Assembly (NCBI RefSeq): GCF_003711515.1
Contig: NW_021167079.1
Coordinates: 2,946,868 to 3,010,867, forward strand
DNA: 64,000 nucleotides
From: Sodiomyces alkalinus F11
Taxonomy: Eukaryota; Ascomycota; Sordariomycetes; Glomerellales; Plectosphaerellaceae
Direction of reading: 5' to 3'
The position numbers were made by a program, and so were the translations under genes. Shown here piece after piece: positions 21,304-33,577 of the stretch (its first letter is position 1; the number at the start of each line of letters is the position of its first letter). Below the pieces are notes generated by a model. The model made no database searches. It saw only the letters and a list, made by a program, of their open reading frames with translations, and was not told the origin of the DNA.

Positions 21304-22655
21304 TCTACCGAGACCAACCTGGGAGAGCGGTCGGAGCTTGGATCGCTCCAGGATAGACACGGCCCACGGAGCCGGAGTGCTTAATACATATCTTTCGCGG
21401 CGTTGTCGATTCTGGGTGCTCCAACGTCAAAGTGTGATCCGGTCGCTTTTTCGCACTCAAGGGTCATGGGCCCTGATGAATTTCGACCGACGGCTGCTTC
21501 TCTTTCCCTAGTGCGACAGCGGGAAAGTGCATATCGAGACGAAAAGAGTCAAGATACTAGTCTTGCAGGCGTCCCTGGATATTTTGCTGTCAGTTCCTCA
21601 AGGCATGGACCCTGGCGGCGTCAAAAGACGGCACTTTTCGAACAGCCCTTCCAGGAAACTACGTGTCTCTTCGTCGTCGAAAGTAAAGAAAAAAAGGGGG
21701 GGAAATGAAAGAAAAAAGTAATCGGTTATTATTATGCAGACTTCGACAGTCTGCCTCGAACTCCATCCAGAGGTTCGCAATCATGCCTCGGGGAAAAGAA
21801 TCCAATGTGCGAAGGAATCGTCAGTAGCGGCTACGCATCGCAACATTGCGATTGACCAACTGAGCCCTACCTTACGGAGACAGCAGTAGGGTGGTTGAAG
21901 TAACCCACTGCTGCGAGCTGGGCGCCTATGTATGTACATAATCACCAACTGCCATGTTTGGTGAAGTGTAAGTGTAGGGCGCGCGCGTCTGCAAGGCAAG
22001 GGAGCTTCTCGCCAAGACCCAGTCGTCACTGTTGGTCACAAACTATTGACCCAGTGCAGATGCCGGCGGGTCCAGCCCCAAATTTGGTAGCGAGCTGAAG
22101 CGAGGTGAATCCTCTTGGCTTATGCCGTCCATATTTGGCTGGGGTTCTAAGCTTAAAAGCTCCAAGGAAAGAGTTTCTGAGACCGAAGCAGCTTGATTCT
22201 AGGCTTCATTCTTACAGATCCAGGCATTTAATTCATAAGGGATACATACGTTGGATCACCGAGCCAGATTCTGCGCATACAGAGTTATCCCAGAGAAAAT
22301 CAGCACATCGACTGTTGGTGATGCTGACGCCTAGACGCCTAGACCGCTGGACCGCTGGACCCCTGGCCTCCCTTGCCACTTGGCCCCCATGCACCACTAA
22401 ACAGAGACAGAACAGAACAGGGGTGGGTGGTTCCGCTGATTAGGCATGATTAGGAATGCCCCCGTCCGTCTCACTTATCACGGGTTGGGTCCCCGAACGT
22501 GAATGAGAATATTTTTCTCCCATCGTCTCTTTTCATTATCGTGACCATGCCTTCTGGTGCCTCACACGGAAACCCCCTGGTCTAGTCCAGGTCCCTATGC
22601 TGTCGCGCTTATTGCTTCGTGCAGCTTCTTAGGGCTGCCTTGTCTCTGGCCAGAC
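21304..22655. other. Intergenic
   Basis: No supported gene. A tract of related gacgcctag / ccgctggac units lies at 22325-22362. The AT-poor flank before 22656 contains frames without ATG in good context. Confidence 0.5.
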
Positions 22656-24392
22656 ATGCTGGTGACAACTCATCTCCACAGGAGGCTTGTCCCGGTCCTC
22701 GCTTCCGTCCTCATCGTGTTCAGTCTGACCTTTCTATACCGCGCCTACCACCTCTACCCGTCCGACAAGCTCTCCCAGTGGCCCCACGCAGCGGCCTCTG
22801 GCTTGTCCCCGACGACCGAGCCCCTTGACGAGCCGTCGGACTACCGCGCCCCGGCACACCGATCCGAAGACACTTGCGCTACTCGTTTCTCGACGGCGTA
22901 CCTAGAAGGACTTCGCAACCGGACAGGCTCGTACTGCACGCCAGGGTCTCGCTCCTCGTTGACCTGCTTCCACACCAAGGCGCGAGACGATGAACCCGAC
23001 GATTCCTTCTGCATCGGCCGCGGCGCCGTCCTCGACCCCGCAACGCGAAAATTCCACCTCGACTGCGCGCTGCGGAAGCTCGAGCCGGAAGAGGTCGAGC
23101 AAGGCATCTTGCCTTTCAACCGACTTCGTGGATACATGTATGATACCGGGCCCCGCAACGTCTTTCGGGACGCCGTGATCGTCCGACAGGAGACCGGTCT
23201 CGCCAGACGCAGCGGCGAAACCGCCGTCTCGGAAGCGCTCGACGCGGAGCACATGCACCTTCCAGCATCGTCCGACTCGTCCGACGGCGCTCCTTCTTCC
23301 GTCCTACCACCCCCCAAGACATACCTTCTTTTGAAGCGCGAGGGTGAAACGAACCCCTGGCACTGCCTCATGGAGATCTTCTCCACCTACATGACCTTCG
23401 ACGTGCTGCGCATGTCGCGCGACCCGTCCCGAGGCGGCGCGCCTTTCTTCGCCACGGACGAAGCGGACGACACGCAGGTCGTCATCCTCGACAGCCGCGA
23501 AGACGGGCCCTTTTTCGACCTCTGGACGCTCTTCGCCCGGCGGCGCCCCGTCCGTCTCGCGCACCTCCTCTCCCGTGCCGGCAACAACAACGCCGACGAC
23601 GACGACGCCGCCGCCGTCGACGCCGTGAGGAGAGACGCCAACATCATCGTGCCCCTCGCGGGAGGCAGCAACCCTCTCTGGCGGGAAGAGTGGCACGTCC
23701 AACCCTGCCACGCGGCGCCGCTCGTCGACGTCTTCTCGTCCCGCATCCGCGGCTTCTACGGCGTCGAGGACCCCCCCGTGCGCGGCGGCGAGGAGCCCAT
23801 CGTGGTGACGCTCATCGACCGGCGGGAGACCCGGCGGCTGAAGGACCAGGCGGCGCTGCTGGCCGCGCTCGGGAAGAGGGGGTTGCACATCAGGGTGCAG
23901 GCTGTGGACTTTGCGGCGCTGTCGTTCCCGGACCAGTTGCGCGTCGCGCGCGAGACGGATGTGTTGGTCGGGGTGCATGGCGCGGGGTTGACGCATGTCC
24001 TGTTCATGCGGAGGGGCGCCGGTGCTGTGGTCGAAATACAGCCGGACGGCCTGGATCAGAAGGGGTACCGGAACGTCGCGAACTTGCTCGATTTGGGGTA
24101 CTTCCGTATCCATGGTGCCGGTGTTTCCATGCCTGTGGACGAGGCTGATAAGGATACCGAGGAGGAGCCAGGGAAGGAGAGGGAAATGGACAGCTTGAAG
24201 GGTGTGGAGACGGAGACTCAGGGACGCGATAATAGCACGAATACGTCTACGGCCACGGGAGTGTTGAAGAAGAGGGGGGATTGGCATTTCATGGATGTCC
24301 AGGTGGACGAGGCGCGGTTCTTGGATGTTGTTGAAACAGCGGTCAAGTTTATGTATAACAAAGCGTTATGGAGCTATGATGTTAATGGATGA
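22656..24392 (+). CDS. GT61-type glycosyltransferase, type II membrane protein
   Basis: A single exon. I start at ATG 22656, because it directly precedes a short basic stretch and one signal-anchor helix (RRLVPVLASVLIVFSLTFLY). The open frame continues upstream but without ATG. The product has 578 residues. The lumenal part contains Cys-rich segments (DTCATRF, GSYCTPG, LTCFHTK, SFCIGRG), a YLLLKREGETNPWHCLMEI motif, and the family signature GVHGAGLTHVLFM at about 438-450 with DVLVG before it. These are features of DUF563/GT61 (EOGT-like, POMGNT2-like) transferases, which move a sugar from a nucleotide sugar to a protein or glycan in the secretory pathway. The donor and acceptor here are unknown. 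A charged insert (about 500-550) near the C-terminus is low complexity. Confidence 0.85.
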   Translation: MLVTTHLHRRLVPVLASVLIVFSLTFLYRAYHLYPSDKLSQWPHAAASGLSPTTEPLDEPSDYRAPAHRSEDTCATRFSTAYLEGLRNRTGSYCTPGSRSSLTCFHTKARDDEPDDSFCIGRGAVLDPATRKFHLDCALRKLEPEEVEQGILPFNRLRGYMYDTGPRNVFRDAVIVRQETGLARRSGETAVSEALDAEHMHLPASSDSSDGAPSSVLPPPKTYLLLKREGETNPWHCLMEIFSTYMTFDVLRMSRDPSRGGAPFFATDEADDTQVVILDSREDGPFFDLWTLFARRRPVRLAHLLSRAGNNNADDDDAAAVDAVRRDANIIVPLAGGSNPLWREEWHVQPCHAAPLVDVFSSRIRGFYGVEDPPVRGGEEPIVVTLIDRRETRRLKDQAALLAALGKRGLHIRVQAVDFAALSFPDQLRVARETDVLVGVHGAGLTHVLFMRRGAGAVVEIQPDGLDQKGYRNVANLLDLGYFRIHGAGVSMPVDEADKDTEEEPGKEREMDSLKGVETETQGRDNSTNTSTATGVLKKRGDWHFMDVQVDEARFLDVVETAVKFMYNKALWSYDVNG

Positions 24393-26227
24393 AATGATGG
24401 AACATTCGAGTTTTTTACTCGGAGTTTTTACTCTTACTCTTTAGAATACGCTGCCGCACCCATCTAGAGACCAGAGACCCAAGGACCGTGGGGCCCATCC
24501 TGAAGATCGTCTTATGCTCCTCGGTGCCAACATGCATGGAGTCCAGTGGGACCGTCAAGCTCTTTTCCCACGAGGCCATGGGGGAATCCGGGGACGAAGA
24601 TTAACATGTGACGATGTTCGCGCGTAAGCATCACGTTTTATAAGACGGCGTTAGAACAGGAAAGGAAAAGAAGAAGAAGAAGGAGTAAGAAAAAGGAACG
24701 GTTAGTTCCGAACATGAAGCTAACTCGGATCTATCACGGCCTTGACGACCTCTAAAACCGATGGCGTAAAGAACATTGAAGCGCCCTAATAAGATGCCCC
24801 CCCGCCGTTGCTCGAGCCGTGCCAATGAAGATATTTTGCCTTTCACTCTTGTTTCAATGTTGACACCATGAACCCTTTACTCTTCTGTCGTCCTCCCACA
24901 CATTGACCAAGAAACTACTGAAGCGCCATGCGACCCCGGATGAGCTTGTCGGGACTTCGCTTCGTTGCAATCCGCCAAAGCGCGATCCCTGATACGGTGA
25001 TCCCCTTCCCCGGTCCGCTTCTAAGTGGGATCCCGGCGTGCTCTGGGCCAATCCTGTTCGTTCAGAGGCTTGGCCGAGTCGGCGTAATATATTAGGCTAA
25101 AATGGCAGATTTGGCAGATTTGCTTAGCACGCTGCGACCCGGTTTCCCCGGCCGATGCCAATCCTCGGTGCATGCGGCGTGACTTTCTAAGCTTTCTAAG
25201 CTTTCTCATCACGGCACTTGTGATTCGCCAAGAGGCTCAAACTACGTCTCTTGTTAAATAGCTGATAGAATGAAAAAATCACGGTTCGTGTACGATAGAC
25301 CGTATACTCCATATCAGCACTACACCGTTGATATTGACCATCGTACGTCTTCCAGGCCAATTTTTTCTTCTTTTTTTCTTCTTATTGCTGTGCTATCCCG
25401 CCCCCCAAGTCAAGGGAGTTGGCCGGGAATGCCGACCGGGTGGATGGAGGATGGATACCGGGTTTCCTCCGTCCTCTCGCCGGCTTCTCATCAAAGAAAG
25501 ACTTAACTCGATCCGTTCCGGGAAATTGGAACTCTTACTCCTGTACAACTGCTATCATTGGTCTAAACATCTTTCCGTTACGGCATTGATGTGGCCTTGG
25601 GCCTTCATAATCATCCCCACCCCCAGGCTCACTCAGCTCCCGACCCAGCTCCATGATCCACCCCCCCCAGCTTCATCCGAGGCACCTGGGTAGGCAACAT
25701 GAAGCGAACAGAATGTACGTTGTACATAAATTCGGCTGCGAGGATCGGTCAAGTGCCGTGATCCGACGACTCGTGCCACGTCTGGCCCTGGCCGTTTGTT
25801 CGTTTGAAGTTGAGCTCTCCACTTCCCGCGTTCGGCGATGCTGCACCTATGGGCCGGGCGTGTTGGACGGGGATCCGCGGGGGAGGGGAGAATGACGCGG
25901 GGGGAGGGAGGGGGGGGAGAGGGGCAGATCCTTTCGCTGATGGGACGGACGAAATATAGAGCACGAGAGTTGCGTGTAATTCATTCATCAGTTTAAATAT
26001 CCGGATGATCCCCAACAGGCCGAGTCAGAAGAAAGGAGATGAATAAACGGTTTCCCCGGACCAACCAGCAAAACACGTCGAGCAATACCACACGCGAAAA
26101 GCAAGTGCAGTTGCTTGTCCTGGTTCTCTTCCCGTTTCTCCCCGTTTCTCCCTGTTCGACTGGAGTATCGCAGCAAAACACATAGCCCATAACCCAGAGA
26201 CGGACAAAGACACTCACACTATCCACC
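24393..26227. other. Intergenic
   Basis: No supported gene on either strand. GC-rich G runs lie at 25890-25925, and the last 150 bp form the 5' flank of the sugar porter gene. Confidence 0.5.
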
Positions 26228-29087
26228 ATGGGCGGCGGCGGTGATACCGGCACCCAATTCTACGATGTCGCGCTTCGTAGACGACAGGCCTTGATGGGAG
26301 CCAGTGGGCCCCGGGCTCTGGTTGCGAACTTCAAGGTCTTCCGCATCGCCTTGTTTGCCTGTATCGGTGGTGTCCTCTACGGTTACAATCAGGGGTATGT
26401 TTTGAATCTCACATGCATTTTGGAAAGTAGATCATAGATTGGATGTGACGACTGACGAGTTGATGTGTTGCTTAGAATGTTCTCCGGCTTGCTCGCTATG
26501 CCGTCCTTCAAAGAGCGTAAGTCTCAACTTTGACACCCATGTGCTCCCCCTTTTCTGGAATATCGAAAACTGATCAAACGCGACTTTGCTTAGACATGGG
26601 CGAATATAACCCTTTCGATCCCAACGCCGACCAGACGAAGAAGGGGTGGCTGACGGCCATTCTCGAGCTCGGTGCCTGGGTGGGCGCTCTCCTGTCCGGC
26701 TTCATCGCCGAATACATGTCTCGCAAGTACGGCATTATCCTGGCCACTGTCGTCTTCATCGTCGGTGTCGTCATTCAGACCGTCGCCATCACCCCGGCCG
26801 GAGCCCAGGCTACTCTCGCTGGTCGCTTCATCACCGGTATGGGAGTTGGTAGTTTGTCCATGATTGTTCCGACCGTACGTCGTCGCCCTCTCCCCCCGCC
26901 CCATGACCCCGGCCAGCTTTCCCGGTGTCAAGTCTTTTGTGACAGAGAGTGTGTGTGAGAGAGAAAGGAAGAGAGAACAAAAAGTCTAACAAGAGAATCG
27001 ATGCACGTAGTACAACTCCGAGGTCGCACCCCCCGAAGTCCGAGGCGCCCTGGTCGCAACCCAACAACTCGCCATCACCTTCGGCATCATGACCAGCTTC
27101 TGGATCGACTACGGCACCCACTTCATCGGCGGCACCGAGCGCGGCCAACAGAGCGACGCCGCCTGGATGGTCCCGACCTGCCTCCAGATCTTCCCCGCCC
27201 TCATCCTCCTCGCCGGCATGGCCTTCATGCCCTTCTCCCCGCGCTGGCTGGTCGCCCACGGCCGCGAGGACGAGGCCCGCCGGAACCTCGCCTCCCTGCG
27301 CGACCTCCCCGAGGACCACGAGCTGGTCGAGCTCGAGTTCCTCGAGATCAAGGCCCAGGCCCTCTTCGAGAAGCGCACCGCCGCCGAGAAGTTCCCCAAC
27401 CTCGTCGAGCCCACCGCCTGGAACACCTTCAAGCTGCAGTTCGTCGCCATTGCCTCCCTGTTCCGCACCAAGGCCATGTTTAAGCGTGTCGTTGCCGCTA
27501 CGGTGACCATGTTCTTCCAGGTTGGGGTCCCCTCTGGCGTCTGTTGGCGGTGTCTGGTCGGTGGAGCTGACATGTTCCATTTCCTATAGCAATGGACTGG
27601 CATCAACGCTGTGCTGTGAGTTCATCTTTTTTTTTTTCCTGCTTCGACGCTGCAGACAGGAGGACGGACTCTCGTGACGCCGTGTGCTGATTCTTCCCCC
27701 TCTGCTCAGGTACTACGCGCCTCAAATCTTCCAGCAGCTCGGGATGGACGACAACACGATGTAAGTCGCGGCCGTGGTCATGAGATGATACCGAACGTTT
27801 TGTTCTTGCATGTGCGGGACAGATCCGTTAACTTGAGGTATAGCTCGCTCCTCGCTACCGGCGTAGTCGGGGTCGTCATGTTCCTCGCGTAAGTCGCTCT
27901 GCCCTGCCCTGCCGCCAGCCCGAGAGGGGGGACTATATCATGACTTTCTTTCCTTTTTCTTTTTCCTTTTTCTTTTTCCTTTTTCTTTTTCCTTTTTCTT
28001 TTTCCTTTTTCTTTTTCCTTTTTTTTCTTTTTTTCTTTCTAACTTGCAATGTGCTCAGTACCATCCCTGCCGTTCTCTACATCGACCGAGTCGGCCGCAA
28101 GCCCGTCCTGGCCATAGGCGCCATCGGCATGGCTCTCTGCCATTTCACCATTGCCATCATCTTCGCCAGGAACGAGAACCAGTGGGAAAGCCACCCCGCC
28201 GCTGGTTGGGCCGCCGTCGCGTAAGTTCATGTTCATGTTCTCGGGGCATTTGATGGACCAGACCCCAACCGTCTTTCACGCTGAAGTCTAACTCGTTATT
28301 CCCCTTCAACAGCATGGTTTGGCTCTTCGTAATCCACTTTGGTTACTCGGTACGTGTTCCCTCCCTACTCCCACACCAGACTACACCGTTCAATGTGACA
28401 GCCCCCTCCGCAGAGATCTCTCTTGACTGACTCGATTGCTAGTGGGGTCCTTGTGCCTGGATCATCGCGGCTGAGATTTGGCCTCTTAGCTCCCGTTCCT
28501 ATGGTGTTTCTCTCGCGACGTCCAGCAACTGGATGAACAACTTTAGTACGAATCCTCCGCCTTGTTCCTCCTCCCGCCCCTTTTTACTTTTCTTTTTTTA
28601 CTTTTCTTTCTTCTTCGTTTCTTTCTTTCTTCGTTTCCTCCCCTTCAACATTCGTAAGGAACGTGCAACTCATCATATTCTCTCCAACAGTCGTCGGCCA
28701 GGTTACTCCGGACATGCTTCAAGGTAAGCCTTTCGACCCCTTTCCACACATCAAACATCCGTGCATGAGTTGTGCTGACAGGCTACGTCCACGTCTCCAG
28801 GTATCCGCTACGGCACATACATCCTGTTCGGCGTCCTGACCAGCATGGGTGCCGCCTTCGTCTGGTTCTTCCTCCCCGAAACGAAGCGTCTCACCCTCGA
28901 GGAGATGGACACCGTCTTCGGCAGCGAGGGCACTGCCGCGGCCGACGTCGAGCGCATGGACGAGATCAACCGTGAGATCGGTCTCACAGCCCTCCTCAAC
29001 GGCCTTGGCGGCGATCAGGATGCCAGCTCTCATGCCGGAAGTGAGGAGAAGAAGGATGGGAGTGCCGAGGCCGAGATTCGACCTTGA
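26228..29087 (+). CDS. MFS sugar porter, 12 exons
   Basis: Exons: 26228-26394, 26476-26516, 26594-26874, 27011-27520, 27590-27615, 27710-27760, 27844-27888, 28059-28220, 28313-28349, 28443-28545, 28691-28723, 28801-29087. All junctions are GT..AG and the joined frame is 580 residues. Sugar-porter hallmarks: GVLYGYNQGMFSG in helix 1, ELGAWVGALLSGF, GRFITGMGVGSLSM, PFSPRWL after helix 6, QQWTGINAVLYYAPQIF in helix 7, DRVGRKPVL in the loop, WGPCAWIIAAEIWPLSSR in helix 10, and PETKRLTLEEMD at the end of helix 12. It should import a hexose or pentose by proton symport at the plasma membrane; the exact sugar cannot be read from these motifs. The intron density is far above that of other genes here. 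A cytosolic tail of about 60 residues follows. Confidence 0.93.
27946..28040 (+). repeat. Pyrimidine minisatellite in transporter intron
   Basis: Seven or more tandem copies of a cctttttctttt-like 12-mer fill most of the intron between exons 7 and 8 of the sugar porter, upstream of its branch site. Confidence 0.9.
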
Positions 29088-31809
29088 AGGTGACGGGGCG
29101 GGAAATGAACAAGTCGTTTCTTCACAGTAAGGATTAAAGGAAGCCAGTATTGAAGAAGACGGAACAAGTGAGTGCCTGCATTAGGCGGCTTCTTGGGAAA
29201 TTCCGTCGTTATAAGGTTACCTTGGGAGCTTCGGGCGGATGTAACGACGGGACGGGCGGAAGAGCCGGCTGGGGAGAGGGTTAGCCGGAGTCTGCCGGGG
29301 GAAGTCCCGGAAGTGATGTACGAAGTACTACCTTGATTCAGTGTATCAATATAAGGTACATGTACCTTACGTTGTACGCAGAGATGCAGTGTTTTGGTGA
29401 ATCCATCAATTACTCCGCAACAGGAAACGGATGCAGTACGGTACTTTCGAATGTCGCCTATCGGTACGGGAGTGCTGGGTACCTTAATTACCTAATAAGG
29501 TAAGGTAGTCTACGTATTTCACACGACGGAATCACGCGACGAGGCGCCGATCAGAAACAAAACAAAAACACCCGCTACGTACCCGCTAACACGCCAACAC
29601 ACGCGCTAACAATAGGACGGCGACCCGAATAGCGTCGTACCGAGGTTCGGCACGGGAACAGACGATTGGAGGACAGCAGTCCGTGATGAGACCAAGCACC
29701 CTACGAAGCCATTCGTATTTCGTCCTTTGTACCCTACGACGGAATACGGAATACGGAGTGGGAGAATCGACTTGGACAGGGTGGAAGATGGATTGGCCCG
29801 CAGAACTCGGTACGGGGTAGGGACACGGATAGCGACAACTCGAAATAGAACATCAACCGGCCATGGTACATGTATGGATAGGCGCTTACTGGAGGACATT
29901 TGTGTGTACGGAGTTAGTATATCTGCACCTGGGTCTTTTGCTAACAATATTCAGATGCAAGGGAGAGACAGACGTTACGTGTTGAAACTCGTGATGGGTA
30001 TTTTATCCACCACCCTCTGGTTCTAAACTCGACTCGTGACCCCGTTGCGTCTTGATTTACGGCGATTATTCCCCGTCCCCTACGAAGTAACACCAACCAA
30101 ATCAGAGACCCAGACCGACCTGCATAACGCAACGCAAAGCAACACACCATCGTCACCGTCACCGGCAGGCAGGGAGAGACAGACTGCCACGACCCCACGT
30201 CGCACGCTGTACGTGTACCTTGCAGCCAGCATTTCACATGCTACTATGCACGAAGGACATATGATCCCCTACGACGTACGGAACCCCGTCCTTCTACAGT
30301 ATCGGTGCTTTCTGTTCACAATCACATGGGGAGCCGACTCACGCCCTCTCTCTCGCTCGCTCTCTCTACTCAGTTAATCACCATCTTCCCCCATCATCTT
30401 TCAACCATTTTTCGCCTCTGTGTTGGGTTTTCTGTTCCTATACAACGTACTCGCCTTTTTTAGCCTCAGAAATCATCGACATTTCCTTTCCCCACCGCCT
30501 TTTCCCCAGTCCACACCCCTTCTTTCACATCTCCACCACGCATCCACCGACACCACGAGCGACGCCACGAGCGACCCCGCGACGGAATCCTTAGCTCTCC
30601 CTAGCACACGATATTTCGATAGTTCGCTGTGCTGCAGCAACGCCCCACGATCTCCTATTTCCCCTCATTTCCATCGCTGTGGCGTTCCTCATGCCGTTCG
30701 CGGCTCCGTGGACAAGAAACGACGCAAAATCACATCATCTCTATCGTATAGATTCGTGCAACTGAAAAGATAAGTCGACAGCCTTGGACTCCTCGAGCGC
30801 TTGCCGCTTCACACCCCGGCCCTGTCTGGACCCCCTGACCGACCCGACCCGCATCTCGCATTTTCACCCCTCGTCGTACTCCTCCGCTCCGGCTCTACTT
30901 CCCCGGCCTGGCCTAAAACTCCTTCACCGCCTTATCCTCTATCCAATTGCCTGGCGTCTATTCGACACGCCCCGCTGCCAATTCAGAAACACCATTCGTC
31001 TTTCGTCTAGCTGCAGGAGTTTGCAGACATAAGTCAACAAAGACCGCATACAAGGGAGGGGGGAAAGAAGAAGAAAAAAAGAGAAAGAAGAAGAAAAAAA
31101 GAGAAAGAAGGAGAAAACGACCAAAAAAAAAAAAAAAAAAAAAGCCCTGTGGATAAGCCCTCTGGCAAGGTTTCATGAATGACAATAAAAAACACCAAAA
31201 AAAAGACAAAAACAAACAAGAGGAGAAGAAAAACGAGGGCTAAGAGACGAAACGATCTCCCATTTCCCACTTTGCCCTCATCGTCATCGTCACCACAACG
31301 ACGACACGACGCTTTTCTTGACCGCAACTTCACCACAACCCAGAAACGATAACCCTCATTTCCTCCTGCGTCTGGTCCACGTCTGTGCTTGTCAACACGG
31401 CAAACAGAGCACCTCACTTCGCTTGCTGAGAACCGAGACGAGACGCACACACCAACAGATTGATTATACTAAAGACAAGCCCGCCCTTTTGTTCCGAATC
31501 TCAAGTTTCTTTTTTTTTTTTCTTTCTTTTTTTTCCTTCTCTCCGTTCCGCATCTCTTTTATGTGCGGCTGCCATAGGGGCACAATTGAGGGAAACACCA
31601 GTGGGTTCTTGGCTTTTCTGCTCTTTGGTTCTGGACCTTCTGGTTCTCTTCTGGTTCGGCTCGGACCGTGTCCAGTTGATTAGACTCTTCTCATCTGGAT
31701 GAGTTGAAGAGCCTCCTTCGCAGCGATTCACTTCGTCTGCGCCATCGCCTCGTCTTCAACGCCTCCGAAGCCCCTTCCGTTCGGATGCCAACCAGGTGAC
31801 CAAGTCAAA
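29088..31809. other. 2.7-kb gene-free stretch with probable long leader
   Basis: 29.1-30.0 kb contains many short palindromic gtacct/aggtac words but no gene. From about 30.35 kb the plus strand becomes pyrimidine-rich, with a purine tract (gaagaaaaaaagaga units, 31053-31143) and T-rich runs (31508-31535). This fits a long promoter and 5' UTR for the gene at 31810. Short upstream ORFs occur in it, for example ATG 31561 to a stop at 31683. No conserved coding frame is seen. Confidence 0.5.
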
Positions 31810-32895
31810 ATGGCATCCGCCGACCCTCTTTCCAGAACCACCTCCGGCTTCTCGAGCTCCGATAACACTTACCACTCCTTCTACGACATCGAGCTCTTCC
31901 CTCCAGCATCTCCTCCAAAAGACCAGCCACGGGGCCAGGAGAGTGTCTCAAGAACACAATCTCGCCACGACGACGAGAAGAAGGAGAATGAACCCCCTTC
32001 GTCCATCGAAATGAGGAGACAAGATTCCGGCTACGAGTCCCTCCCCAGGACTTCTACCTCTTCGTCTCCGTCGTCGACCGACAAGTCGTCCACCGCCAGG
32101 TCGTCCACCGCCTCTCGTCGGTCCGCCACAGCTGCCGGACCGCGGGCTACCACCACTGCCCCCACCACACGGCCCGACCAATCCACCCCACACTCCCGAT
32201 CCCGTGCCGCTTCCTGCCGCGGCCGCCCCGTCACGCGCCGTTCCCCTAAACCCACCCCGGCCTACTACTACTACAACAACAACAACAACTCCTACTCCGT
32301 CCGATCCGCCCCAACGAGCCAACACGCCCTCCAAACCTCCCCCTTCCCCCTCCAGCAGCCCCCCGTCACCACCCAAAACCAATCCAGCTACATCCACTTC
32401 CCAGCCCACCCAACCGACCTCGCCCTCGCCAACTCGAAACCGTACCCGCGCCTCGACCTCGAACCCGAACCCCCGAACGGCAGCAGCACCACCAGCAGCA
32501 GCAGCCCCGCCGTCCACCGCCCGCCCCCCCAACCCACGACGCACTACTGGACGAGCGACCGCACGCGCCGCCTCGAGTACGCCGCCATCGACGCCGCCCA
32601 CCGCGGCGTGAAGGGCTGGTGCCGCCGCCACCTCGTCCCGGACTGTTTCCTGCCGAAAGACAAGGCGCGTGTCGCTTTCGACGACGACTCGGGAAGTGTA
32701 CGCCGCTATCGTCTCGATCTGAGCGACGACGATGACGACGGCGGCTACTTTCGGGACGGGGCCGTGAGTCCCGTGTCGCTGCGGCCCGTGAATCGCGGTG
32801 GTCGTGAATATGAAGCGACTGACGGCGAGCAGCGGGAGAAGAGGGAGGCGAAGAGGCCGAAGCTTTCTCTCTGGGGACGGATGCGGACCTGGTAA
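31810..32895 (+). CDS. Disordered fungal protein with conserved C-terminal domain
   Basis: A single exon of 361 residues, starting at ATG in CAAAATGG context. Residues 1 to about 245 are Ser/Thr/Pro/Arg-rich low complexity with a short YYYYNNNNN tract. The conserved part starts near residue 250: DRTRRLEYAAIDAAHRGVKG, then WCRRHLVPDCFLPKD, then VAFDDDSGSVRRYRLDLSDD. It ends in a Lys/Arg-rich region, KLSLWGRMRTW. I recall this RRLEYAAIDAA...GW...R.LVPDCF block from uncharacterised Pezizomycotina proteins. There is no enzyme motif. The DxDxGSVRRYRLDL part may be a short structured or nuclear targeting element, which is inference. It is convergent with the gene ending at 33578. Confidence 0.8.
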   Translation: MASADPLSRTTSGFSSSDNTYHSFYDIELFPPASPPKDQPRGQESVSRTQSRHDDEKKENEPPSSIEMRRQDSGYESLPRTSTSSSPSSTDKSSTARSSTASRRSATAAGPRATTTAPTTRPDQSTPHSRSRAASCRGRPVTRRSPKPTPAYYYYNNNNNSYSVRSAPTSQHALQTSPFPLQQPPVTTQNQSSYIHFPAHPTDLALANSKPYPRLDLEPEPPNGSSTTSSSSPAVHRPPPQPTTHYWTSDRTRRLEYAAIDAAHRGVKGWCRRHLVPDCFLPKDKARVAFDDDSGSVRRYRLDLSDDDDDGGYFRDGAVSPVSLRPVNRGGREYEATDGEQREKREAKRPKLSLWGRMRTW

Positions 32896-33577
32896 TTGTT
32901 TTCTCTTTATTTTTTTTGTCTTCTCCCCTTCTCCCCCCTCCACTACCCCTGTGGGGGTGGAGGGGGTCTATGTGTTCATGTTGCCTAGGGGATTGATATC
33001 TCTGCGGGCATTTATGTTGGGGAATTTTGCATTGCGGAACACGGCACCTCAGATTGATGATATGACTGCATATATGACGATGGACGGACCGGATCAACAG
33101 CCACGGACGAAACGATAATATCGGGGGAAGCATGATGCATGTGATGCGCGGCAAGTCGGAAATTAGACTTGGCTTTGCCTTTTGTCTTGGGAGCAGCATT
33201 ATTTCTGCATCGCGGATTCTTGTCCGCTTGGCGTTCTATATACCCCCCCCATATCTTGGCTACATATCCTACACCGGGTTTGGGTTTTCTTCTTTTTTTT
33301 TTTTCTTACGAGACGAAGAAGAAGCATAGGTGGTTTGTCTTGAAGAAGGCTTCTCGACTTTCTATGCTCTCTCTTCATACCTCTCTCTCCTTGGTTTGGC
33401 ATGAGCATAGCACGGCCGTGGTAATTAATATGCAAGGGAAACCATGGACATATAAGGCTGAGAATGGCAGAAATAGCTACCGATGGATTGATTAGAAGAA
33501 TGATGACGAGCAGATAACAACGCCTTTACGACGTATATCTTACGAAACGGGCAGTGAGGAAAATCGTGTGTAGTTCT
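32896..33577. other. 3' flanks of convergent genes
   Basis: No supported gene. T-rich runs at 32905-32920 and 33288-33305 may be part of 3' UTRs. Confidence 0.5.

Noticed and set aside
22557..22655. N-terminal extension of the glycosyltransferase frame
   Set aside because: It would need a GTG start; the first ATG directly before the signal anchor (22656) gives a normal type II membrane protein.
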